NCBI GenBank assembly: GCA_009926705.1
Contig: RFOJ01000070.1
Span: 1-5,509 of the forward strand
From: Acidimicrobiia bacterium
GTDB lineage: Bacteria > Actinomycetota > Acidimicrobiia > Acidimicrobiales > Ilumatobacteraceae
Direction of reading: 5' to 3'
Length of the DNA stretch: 5,509 bases
Position 1 is the first letter of the stretch, and the number at the start of each line of letters is the position of its first letter. A program made the position numbers and the translations under genes. Shown piece by piece: positions 1 to 4,550 of this stretch. Below the pieces are notes generated by a model that saw only the letters and a list, made by a program, of their open reading frames with translations, did no database searches and was not told the origin of the DNA.

Positions 1-62
1 CACTCGTGGCGCCGTTTTCCGACGATTCCGTATCCGGCGATGCCGACCCTCAGTCGTGCCAC
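1..62 (-). CDS. Gfo/Idh/MocA-family oxidoreductase, N-terminal fragment (cut by window edge)
   Basis: Only the first 20 codons are in the window. The minus strand from a GTG at 62-60 reads as a short basic lead, then GIAGYGIVGKRRH. This is a beta strand followed by the G-x-G-x-x-G dinucleotide-binding loop (G-Y-G-I-V-G), as found at the very N-terminus of Gfo/Idh/MocA NAD(P)-dependent sugar oxidoreductases; the basic KRRH after the loop is common in that family. An in-frame TAA lies two codons upstream (68-66), so the start must be this GTG or a CTG at 53. It follows the KdsB-like gene by 28 bp on the same strand, which suggests the same transcript and a role in oxidising, reducing or epimerising a sugar of that pathway. 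Another Rossmann family is possible because the catalytic domain is not visible. The start codon lies inside a perfect inverted repeat. Confidence 0.6.
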   Translation of the reverse strand, partial: MARLRVGIAGYGIVGKRRHE

Positions 63-81
63 GAGTTAAGGCTACTCGTGG
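59..81 (-). promoter_or_regulatory. Inverted repeat enclosing the start codon of the oxidoreductase gene
   Basis: On the minus strand CCACGAGT (81-74) and ACTCGTGG (66-59) are perfect 8-bp complements around a 7-nt loop. The GTG start codon (62-60) lies in the 3' arm, so the folded RNA would hide it. A further copy of the 5' arm, GCCACGAGT, lies at 10-2 in the coding region and could pair over 9 bp with 66-58 instead. The structure sits in the 28-bp gap after the kdsB-like stop codon and has no U-tract, so it is not a standard terminator. A regulatory role is inferred from position only. Confidence 0.4.
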
Positions 82-90
82 TATCCGGTG

Positions 91-825
91 TCAGCCGTTC
101 TTGAGTGCCTTCTTCACGCGCTCAAGGTCGGCGGGTGTGTCGACGGCAATCGTCTTGTGCGCCGTTCGCACCATTCGAATCGCAACACCATGCTCGAGGA
201 ATCGCAGCATGTCGACCGACTCGCTCTTTTCGTGCGGAGTGGGCGTGAGACGAGCGAACTGCTCAAGTGCTTCGCGCCGGAACGCCATCAACCCCAGTTG
301 TTTGTAGAACGTGCGCACCTGCTTGCCAATCAGGCCTGGAATCACTGCACGAGAGAAATACATCGCATCGTCGCTTTGGTCCATCACGACCTTGACGACG
401 TCTTGGCTCTTTGCCTCCTCTTCGGAGATCTCGAGGCACAGATTGCTCACGGCAATGTCAGCACTCTGCAACGGTGCGAGCACCTCCGTGATCTGGTCGG
501 GGTGGGTCATCGGCTCGTCACCCTGCACCATCACTGCAACGTCGTAGTGATGACCTTGCTGGGCGAGTTTCATCATCGCCTCGTGGCAGCGATCAGAAGC
601 GCGTTCGTGGGTGTTCGCGGTCATGATGCCAACGGCACCGAACTTTGCGGCAGCGTCGATGATCTCTTGGTCGCACGTCGCGATGACGACGTTCGAGAGA
701 AGTTTCGACGATGCAACCCGCGCGTACACGTGCTCGATCATGGAGCGGTCGTCGATGAGCGCGAGCGGTTTGTTCGGGAACCTCGTGCTCGCCATCCGCG
801 CAGGGATGATGGCGACGGCCTTCAG
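91..825 (-). CDS. KdsB-like CMP-3-deoxy-ulosonate cytidylyltransferase (CMP-Kdo synthetase family)
   Basis: Probable cytosolic enzyme that transfers CMP from CTP to a 3-deoxy-2-ulosonic acid such as Kdo. With a CTG start at 825-823 it has 244 residues, close to the usual KdsB size of about 250, and opens LKAVAIIPARMASTRFPNKP, matching the family N-terminus. Other family signatures are VQGDEP (about 100-105, with a metal-binding Asp), YFSRAVIP (about 156-163), an E-S-x-D-x-LR block with LEHG (about 202-213) and the closing VDTPADLERV (about 228-237). The first in-frame ATG (795) would remove the IPAR part of the nucleotide-binding motif and is unlikely. The CTG overlaps the upstream aldolase stop (CTGA) and has GAGGT five bases before it. 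Divergent points are HERASDR in place of the usual HxSGTDR/ER, and KQLGLMAF in place of RHIGxYxY. The family is clear but the exact sugar is uncertain, so no gene symbol is given. Confidence 0.85.
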   Translation of the reverse strand: MKAVAIIPARMASTRFPNKPLALIDDRSMIEHVYARVASSKLLSNVVIATCDQEIIDAAAKFGAVGIMTANTHERASDRCHEAMMKLAQQGHHYDVAVMVQGDEPMTHPDQITEVLAPLQSADIAVSNLCLEISEEEAKSQDVVKVVMDQSDDAMYFSRAVIPGLIGKQVRTFYKQLGLMAFRREALEQFARLTPTPHEKSESVDMLRFLEHGVAIRMVRTAHKTIAVDTPADLERVKKALKNG

Positions 826-1604
826 CGGCGACCTCGCGGGTTCTGGGCTGTGTGCGAAACGAATACGGCGTCAACTCCGTAGGCAAGGAATCGATGTCCG
901 GCCGCAATTTCTTCTTCCAGGCGCTTGGGGTCGGGCGTCACCACGTGCATGCCGCTTGGCACTCCTGCTTTACGGCATGCCTTCAGCACTTCGCTCACAC
1001 ACGCGCGTACATCGGGGTGGTCGACCTGGCCGGGCACTCCGAGCGATGCCGACAGGTCGTATGGTCCGATCATGACGGCGTCGAGCCCGCGCACGGCGAG
1101 CAGTGAGGCGATCGAGGTGACTGCATTCTTGCTCTCAATCTGGGCGACGATGAGCGGCTGCTGCGCTTCGGTCTTGTAGTCCTCAAACATCCGCCCGAAC
1201 AAGTTCGCACGGGAGAACCCGACGCCTCGCTTGCCGGAGGGCGGCCACATGCAGCCGGCCACAATCTCCGTGAGTTGTGATGCCGATTCGACGCGCGGAA
1301 TAACGACGCCTACAGCACCAGAGTCGAGCGCTTGCTGGCACAAACTGCCGTCGGGCAGAGCCACGCGAGCAAGGGGCACCGCCCCGTGCAGCTCAATGGC
1401 GCGGAAGAGATCGGGCAGCTGGTGCCGAGCGATTGCGCCATGCTCAAGATCGATAGTGACCCAGTCGAAGCCGCCTGAAGCCAGCAATTCGGCGACGTCA
1501 GGGCTGGGAATCTGCATCCACGTACCGACCGTTGGCTGGTCGGAGCGAAGTCGCGTGCGCAGGCCGGTGAGGCGCTCAATACGGGTCGAAGTCACCTCCG
1601 ACAA
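822..1604 (-). CDS. HpcH/HpaI-family class II aldolase (2-keto-3-deoxy sugar acid aldolase type)
   Basis: This 260-residue protein belongs to the HpcH/HpaI/GarL family of metal-dependent TIM-barrel aldolases, which reversibly join pyruvate to an aldehyde. Visible signatures are VGTWMQIPSP (26-35), the catalytic-His block DLEHG (His55), an Arg after the next strand (Arg80), GAVGVVIPRVES (97-108), WPPSGKRGVGFSRAN (120-134), a metal Glu in QIESKNAV (Glu157) and a metal Asp in IGPYDLSASLG (Asp183). The active site looks complete. The start is a TTG at 1604-1602, 2 bp after the upstream dehydrogenase stop; a GGGGG run lies about 10 bases before it. A strong GGAGGTGA at 1600-1593 lies just inside the gene, so a downstream start cannot be excluded. 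Its stop overlaps the KdsB-like CTG start. Known relatives are mostly catabolic; next to a CMP transferase it may work in the condensing direction, which is an inference. Confidence 0.88.
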   Translation of the reverse strand: MSEVTSTRIERLTGLRTRLRSDQPTVGTWMQIPSPDVAELLASGGFDWVTIDLEHGAIARHQLPDLFRAIELHGAVPLARVALPDGSLCQQALDSGAVGVVIPRVESASQLTEIVAGCMWPPSGKRGVGFSRANLFGRMFEDYKTEAQQPLIVAQIESKNAVTSIASLLAVRGLDAVMIGPYDLSASLGVPGQVDHPDVRACVSEVLKACRKAGVPSGMHVVTPDPKRLEEEIAAGHRFLAYGVDAVFVSHTAQNPRGRR

Positions 1605-1606
1605 CG

Positions 1607-2548
1607 CTACAAGACCCCCTGTTTGCGCAGTTCAGCGACGAGTTGTCGAGCTGCGGTCACTTCCATGAGCGTGCGAGTTTCGGCAGTGAGCGACCCCATG
1701 TGCGCGGTGAGGACGGTGTCGGGTTCGTCGCACAATGCCCCAACGTATGGCTCTTCGACGAAACAATCGACGGCTGCCTTGACGCGGCCAGCGCGTACTG
1801 CTCGGGTCAAGGCCTCTTCGTCGACAAGGCCGCCGCGAGCGACGTTGACGATGATGCAGCCGTCCTTCAGTCGCGAGATCTCGCTCGCACCAAGCAGGCC
1901 GCGAGTCGCGTCGTTCAGCGGCGTGTGAAGCGTGACGATGTCGCTGACATCGAGCAACTCCTGCAGCGAGACGCTTCGTTCATCGCCGCCGTTTGCGAAG
2001 GGGTCGCTGTAGACGACCCGCGCACCGAACGCTTCGGCGAGTTGTGCAACACGTCGACCGATACGCCCGAAGCCGATGATGCCGACCGTTCGACCTTTGA
2101 TCAGGCCACCCATGACCGGAGTCCACGTCTTTGCCCGCATGCCTCGGTCGGATGCAGCGATACCCCGGAGCATCGAGATCATGAGACCAATCGTCAACTC
2201 CGCGACTGCATCGGTGGTGGCGTCGGGTGTGCCGAACACGCTCACGCCGTGCTTGCGGGCAGCATCAAGATCGACGCTGTCCATGCCAGTGCCCAGCCGC
2301 GAGATGACTTTCAGGTCGCTGTAATGCTCGAGCACTCGAGCCGAGAGCGGCTCGAGCCCGGCGATGATGCCGACACACTTCATCGGCTTGGTGGCGATGA
2401 GCCGATCTTCGCTAAGTCGTTTACCGCTTTCGTTGCAGACGATCGACACCGTGGAGTTGCCTTGCAACGCGTCTTCGAGATGGCGGCGCTCGTATCGAGA
2501 CGACGACACATAGATGACGGGCGGGGCAGATTCCGACGAGCGCGTCAT
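1607..2548 (-). CDS. D-isomer-specific 2-hydroxyacid dehydrogenase (phosphoglycerate dehydrogenase-like)
   Basis: NAD-dependent oxidoreductase that would interconvert a 2-hydroxy acid and a 2-keto acid. With the ATG at 2548 it has 313 residues, normal for the short, single-module form without the regulatory C-terminal domains of long SerA. In order it shows the substrate-domain motif ISRLGTGMDSVDL (82-94), the NAD-binding loop VGIIGFGRIG (155-164) with an acidic residue after the next strand (Asp182, favouring NAD), NVARGGLVDEEAL (235-247, catalytic Arg238), FVEEP (catalytic Glu about 266) and LTAHMGS (catalytic His283). The catalytic Arg-Glu-His triad is complete. A longer reading from a TTG at 2608 would overlap the divergent SIS gene and adds 20 residues unlike the family, so the ATG is preferred. 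It is first in the minus-strand operon, and its stop lies 2 bp before the aldolase. Substrate unknown; a 3-phosphoglycerate-like or sugar-derived 2-hydroxy acid is plausible. Confidence 0.88.
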   Translation of the reverse strand: MTRSSESAPPVIYVSSSRYERRHLEDALQGNSTVSIVCNESGKRLSEDRLIATKPMKCVGIIAGLEPLSARVLEHYSDLKVISRLGTGMDSVDLDAARKHGVSVFGTPDATTDAVAELTIGLMISMLRGIAASDRGMRAKTWTPVMGGLIKGRTVGIIGFGRIGRRVAQLAEAFGARVVYSDPFANGGDERSVSLQELLDVSDIVTLHTPLNDATRGLLGASEISRLKDGCIIVNVARGGLVDEEALTRAVRAGRVKAAVDCFVEEPYVGALCDEPDTVLTAHMGSLTAETRTLMEVTAARQLVAELRKQGVL

Positions 2549-2594
2549 CGAGTACTTCAAGTGTACGAGCGGACCAGATGTAGGATTGCGACGT
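2549..2594. promoter_or_regulatory. 46-bp divergent intergenic region between dehydrogenase and SIS isomerase genes
   Basis: The two start codons face away from each other across only 46 bp, so promoters for both directions must lie here or extend into the opposite gene. GTAC occurs at 2552-2555 and 2563-2566 with 7 bases between, and ACTTCAAGT in between is itself a small inverted repeat, so this could be an operator. AGGA at 2582-2585, nine bases before the SIS ATG, is a plausible ribosome binding site. The minus-strand ATG at 2548 has only a weak GAAG six bases upstream. No convincing -10 or -35 pair is seen. Confidence 0.4.
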
Positions 2595-3164
2595 ATGACC
2601 GCCTCCAATGCGCACGTAGTGAACGATTACATCGACACTTTGACACGCGTGTTGCGCGGGCCAGAAATCGCCCTGGTGGAGAAGTACACCCAGGTCTTCT
2701 TGCAGGCGTGGAACACGGGCAAGCGCATCTACCTGTGCGGTAACGGTGGAAGCGCCGGCAACGCAATCCACCTCGCCAACGATTTCACCTACGGCGCGGG
2801 CGTAAAGCGCGGCATCGGACTGCGGATTGAAGCTCTTCCGGCGAATGCATCCGTCTTGACGTGCCTGGCCAATGACATCGGCTACGACAAGGTCTTTTCC
2901 GAGCAGTTGCGGGTGAAGGCTGAAGCCGGCGACGTGCTCGTCGTGTTGTCGGGGAGCGGCAATTCGCCCAACGTGGTTAAGGCCCTCGAAACAGGCAATG
3001 AACTCGGCATGGTCACGCTCGCGATCGTGGCGTACGAGGGCGGCCGCTGTAAGGAACTAGCCCAGCACCCGATGCATTTCCCGATTCACGACATGCAGGT
3101 CGCTGAGGATCTACAACTCATCGTCGGCCACATGATCATGCGCCAGCTCTACGAGTTGGGCTGA
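2595..3164 (+). CDS. GmhA-like SIS-domain phosphosugar isomerase
   Basis: Single SIS-domain protein of 189 residues, the size of sedoheptulose-7-phosphate isomerase (GmhA), without the CBS domains found in arabinose-5-phosphate isomerase KdsD. It shows the phosphosugar-binding CGNGGSAGNAIHLAND (48-63), SVLTCLANDIGYDKVFSEQL (86-105) and the SIS signature VVLSGSGNSPNVVKALE (116-132). At the GmhA zinc-ligand positions, His59 and His179 are kept, while the usual Glu and Gln appear as Asp63 and Glu171 (in VAEDLQLIVGHM). All four can bind metal, so an active metalloenzyme of a GmhA-like subgroup is likely. The ATG at 2595 with AGGA nine bases upstream is preferred; an in-frame ATG at 2514 would overlap the divergent dehydrogenase. 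It is divergent from the sugar-acid operon and probably supplies an aldose or ketose phosphate to it. The next gene downstream is rplJ, 137 bp away. Confidence 0.88.
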   Translation: MTASNAHVVNDYIDTLTRVLRGPEIALVEKYTQVFLQAWNTGKRIYLCGNGGSAGNAIHLANDFTYGAGVKRGIGLRIEALPANASVLTCLANDIGYDKVFSEQLRVKAEAGDVLVVLSGSGNSPNVVKALETGNELGMVTLAIVAYEGGRCKELAQHPMHFPIHDMQVAEDLQLIVGHMIMRQLYELG

Positions 3165-3301
3165 CTCGCCTGGCCGAGCCGACGGGGTAGCAAAACCAGA
3201 CTGCCCCCGATAGCGTCCAACGCGCTCTACCAACCACAGAAGTGCGGTTCGCCCTCGGGCGAATAATCAGGGAAACCTGGCCACACGAGGAAGGAAACGA
3301 C
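3165..3301 (+). promoter_or_regulatory. rplJ 5' leader, candidate L10(L12)-responsive region
   Basis: This 137-nt gap before rplJ is where many bacteria carry the L10 leader, an mRNA structure bound by the L10-L12 complex to repress its own operon. Hairpins read by eye: GGGGTAG/CTGCCCC (3184-3190 with 3201-3207, one G-U pair), GCGT/ACGC (3213-3216 with 3220-3223), TTCGCC/GGCGAA closed by CTCG (3248-3263), and CAGG/CCTG closed by a GAAA tetraloop (3268-3279). I could not confidently match the kink-turn consensus of the known L10 leader. The operon or local promoter may also lie here, but no clear -10/-35 pair is visible. A strong AGGAAGGA lies just before the rplJ ATG. Confidence 0.4.
3184..3207 (+). 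promoter_or_regulatory. Hairpin 20 nt after the SIS gene stop
   Basis: GGGGTAG (3184-3190) pairs with CTGCCCC (3201-3207), giving a 7-bp stem with one G-U pair around a 10-nt A/C-rich loop; C3183 can also pair with G3209 if one base bulges. No T-run follows, so it is not a typical intrinsic terminator. It could end or slow transcription from the SIS gene, protect the SIS mRNA 3' end, or form the first stem of the rplJ leader. Confidence 0.35.
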
Positions 3302-3829
3302 ATGTCCACCGCGCGCGCCGAAAAGGCTGCCGTCGTCGCCGAAGTCCGCGACAAGTTTGCCGCATCCAACGCGGTCATCGTCTCTGAATACCGCGGCCTC
3401 ACCGTGGGGGCCCTCGCCAAGCTGCGCCGCACCCTGCGACCGCTCGGGGCGGAGTACAAGGTTTACAAGAACACCCTGGTCAAGATCGCCGCCCGCGACG
3501 GCTCGATGTCGGCCGTTGAAGGCATGGTCGGCGGCCCGGTCGCGATCACGTTCATCAACGGCGAAGTTTCGGCAGTCGCCAAGGCGATGCGCGAGTTCGC
3601 AAAAGAGAACGAAGCCCTCAAACTGAAGGGCGGCGTCGTTGACGGCAAGGCAGTCGACGTGAAGGGTCTGCGGGCTCTCGCCGACTTGCCATCGCGCGAA
3701 GTCATGCTGGCCAAGCTCGCCGGCCTGCTCAAGGCACCGATGGCCAACACCGCATACATGCTCTCGGCGTTGCCGCGCAAGGCCGCGTACGGCCTGAAGG
3801 CACTCGTCGAGCAAAAAGAAGCGGCGTAA
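3302..3829 (+). CDS. rplJ: Large ribosomal subunit protein L10
   Basis: L10 anchors the L7/L12 dimers to the 50S subunit, together with L11 and the GTPase-associated 23S rRNA region. The 175-residue length is normal for mesophilic bacteria. Conserved blocks are VIVSEYRGLTVGAL (25-38), YKVYKNTLVKIA (52-63), GGPVAITF (77-84) and LADLPSREVMLAKLAGLLKAPM (126-147). The last part, LSALPRKAAYGLKALVEQKEAA (154-175), is the C-terminal helix that carries the L12 dimers. The ATG at 3302 is chosen because AGGAAGGA lies just before it and the protein then begins MSTARAEKAAVVAEV, like known L10; an in-frame ATG at 3242 would add 20 untypical residues in the leader. rplL follows 69 bp downstream. Autogenous control by the L10-L12 complex is usual for this operon. 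Confidence 0.97.
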   Translation: MSTARAEKAAVVAEVRDKFAASNAVIVSEYRGLTVGALAKLRRTLRPLGAEYKVYKNTLVKIAARDGSMSAVEGMVGGPVAITFINGEVSAVAKAMREFAKENEALKLKGGVVDGKAVDVKGLRALADLPSREVMLAKLAGLLKAPMANTAYMLSALPRKAAYGLKALVEQKEAA

Positions 3830-3898
3830 GCCGAACAACACCACGAGATCGAATACCAACCAACCAATCCACCACAAGAAAGAAAGAGGAAACACACC
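3830..3898 (+). promoter_or_regulatory. A/C-rich rplJ-rplL spacer with strong ribosome binding site
   Basis: This spacer is poor in G and T for most of its length, with CCAAC/CCAAT-type repeats followed by an AAGAAAG purine stretch, so it should stay largely single-stranded. AGAGGA at 3885-3890 lies eight bases before the rplL ATG. An open, strong initiation region fits the need for several L12 copies per L10. This is an inference from composition and known stoichiometry. Confidence 0.5.
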
Positions 3899-4279
3899 AT
3901 GGCACTCACGAAGGAAGAGATCCTCGACGGGATCGCCGCCCTCACCGTGCTCGAACTGAAGGAGCTTCTCGACGCGTTCGAGGAGAAGTTCGGCGTCACT
4001 GCCGCTGCTCCGGTCGCCGTTGCCGCCGCTGGCGGTGGCGCAGCCCCAGCTGCTGCAGCCGAAGAGAAGGACGAGTTCTCGGTCATCTTGAAGGACAAGG
4101 GTGGCCAGCCCATCCAGGTCATCAAGGTCGTGCGCGAACTGACCAACCTCGGCTTGAAGGAAGCCAAGGAACTGGTCGATGGCGCCCCGAAGCCGATCAT
4201 GGACAAGGTCAGCAAGGCCGACGCCAACGCTGCCAAGAAGAAACTCGAAGAAGTCGGCGCCACCGTCGAGTTGGCCTGA
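3899..4279 (+). CDS. rplL: Large ribosomal subunit protein L7/L12
   Basis: L7/L12 forms the mobile stalk of the 50S subunit and recruits and stimulates the translational GTPases. The 126-residue protein has the N-terminal dimerisation and L10-binding part (1-33, LTKEEILDGIAALTVLELKELL and onward), an Ala/Gly/Pro-rich hinge (about 34-55) and the C-terminal factor-binding domain (about 57-126). The C-terminal domain has the conserved QVIKVVRELTNLGLKEAKELVDGAP (73-97), whose Lys76 and Arg79 lie on the factor-binding face, and the closing AKKKLEEVGATVELA. The ATG has a good ribosome binding site. Length and domain order are typical, with no truncation. It is cotranscribed with rplJ. Confidence 0.98.
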   Translation: MALTKEEILDGIAALTVLELKELLDAFEEKFGVTAAAPVAVAAAGGGAAPAAAAEEKDEFSVILKDKGGQPIQVIKVVRELTNLGLKEAKELVDGAPKPIMDKVSKADANAAKKKLEEVGATVELA

Positions 4280-4501
4280 CCGGTTCACCCCGGTCGGTTG
4301 GCGTCTCTTTGACGCCTGCCAACCCTCGCCACCTCGGCGCGGGGTTCGAACTCGAATCCAGGGCCGCGCAACGTCGCGGTTCTGGTGGAAAGTCGGCCCC
4401 GCGCAGGTAGCGTGACGAGTCGCCGTGCGACGCCCCTGCTACACCTCATCACGGAGGAGTGGCGTTTGCGTTCCGGCGACCCGCCCACACACCAACGCCG
4501 C
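4278..4501 (+). promoter_or_regulatory. Structured rplL-rpoB intergenic region (successive hairpins)
   Basis: Directly after the rplL stop, five hairpin domains can be drawn in series. (1) GACCGG/CCGGTC, 4278-4295. (2) GGCGTC/GACGCC with a TCTTT loop, extended by GGTT/AACC across a 4-nt bulge, 4296-4324. (3) A nested stem 4337-4404: outer GCGCGGGG/CCCCGCGC, middle CCAG/CTGG, inner CCGCG/CGCGG. (4) A nested stem 4407-4442: outer GTAGC/GCTAC, inner GTCGC/GCGAC. (5) An 8-bp stem joining 4459-4466 to 4494-4501 with one G-U pair. No T-tract follows any of them. In E. coli this gap holds an attenuator and an RNase III site, so a similar role is likely, but a rpoB promoter could also be present; TAGCGT at 4408-4413 resembles a -10 box without a good -35. 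Confidence 0.45.
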
Positions 4502-4537
4502 AATTCGTTAGTCCCCGCCATTCAACTTGAGATAAGT

Positions 4538-4542
4538 AGGAG
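4538..4542 (+). promoter_or_regulatory. rpoB ribosome binding site
   Basis: AGGAG ends eight bases before the GTG start at 4551. Together with an in-frame TAA at 4533-4535 it fixes the rpoB start, since no other in-frame start lies between that stop and the GTG. Confidence 0.8.
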
Positions 4543-4550
4543 TCGTACCC

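Noticed and set aside
88..882. Long plus-strand open frame over the KdsB-like gene
   Set aside because: It is antisense to a gene with clear family motifs, and its translation is rich in His, Arg and Val without domain signatures, as expected of a shadow frame in GC-rich DNA.
1643..2743. 366-codon plus-strand open frame over the dehydrogenase
   Set aside because: It opposes a complete dehydrogenase with its catalytic Arg-Glu-His set and runs into the SIS gene in another frame; no recognisable domain.
3227..4288. 353-codon minus-strand open frame across rplJ and rplL
   Set aside because: It is antisense to two certain ribosomal protein genes and mirrors their codon bias; no family resemblance.
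4278..4324. Intrinsic terminator after rplL
   Set aside because: The stems are good, but no T-run follows and rpoB is expected to be at least partly cotranscribed, so attenuator or processing site is more likely.
4341..4361. tRNA T-arm-like GGTTCGAA sequence after rplL
   Set aside because: No acceptor, D or anticodon arms can be placed around it, and the bases are better explained by the larger stem 4337-4404.
4385..4550. Short plus-strand open frame (4385-4600) before rpoB
   Set aside because: It runs through the hairpin region and into rpoB out of frame, with no good ribosome binding site and Arg-rich random composition.
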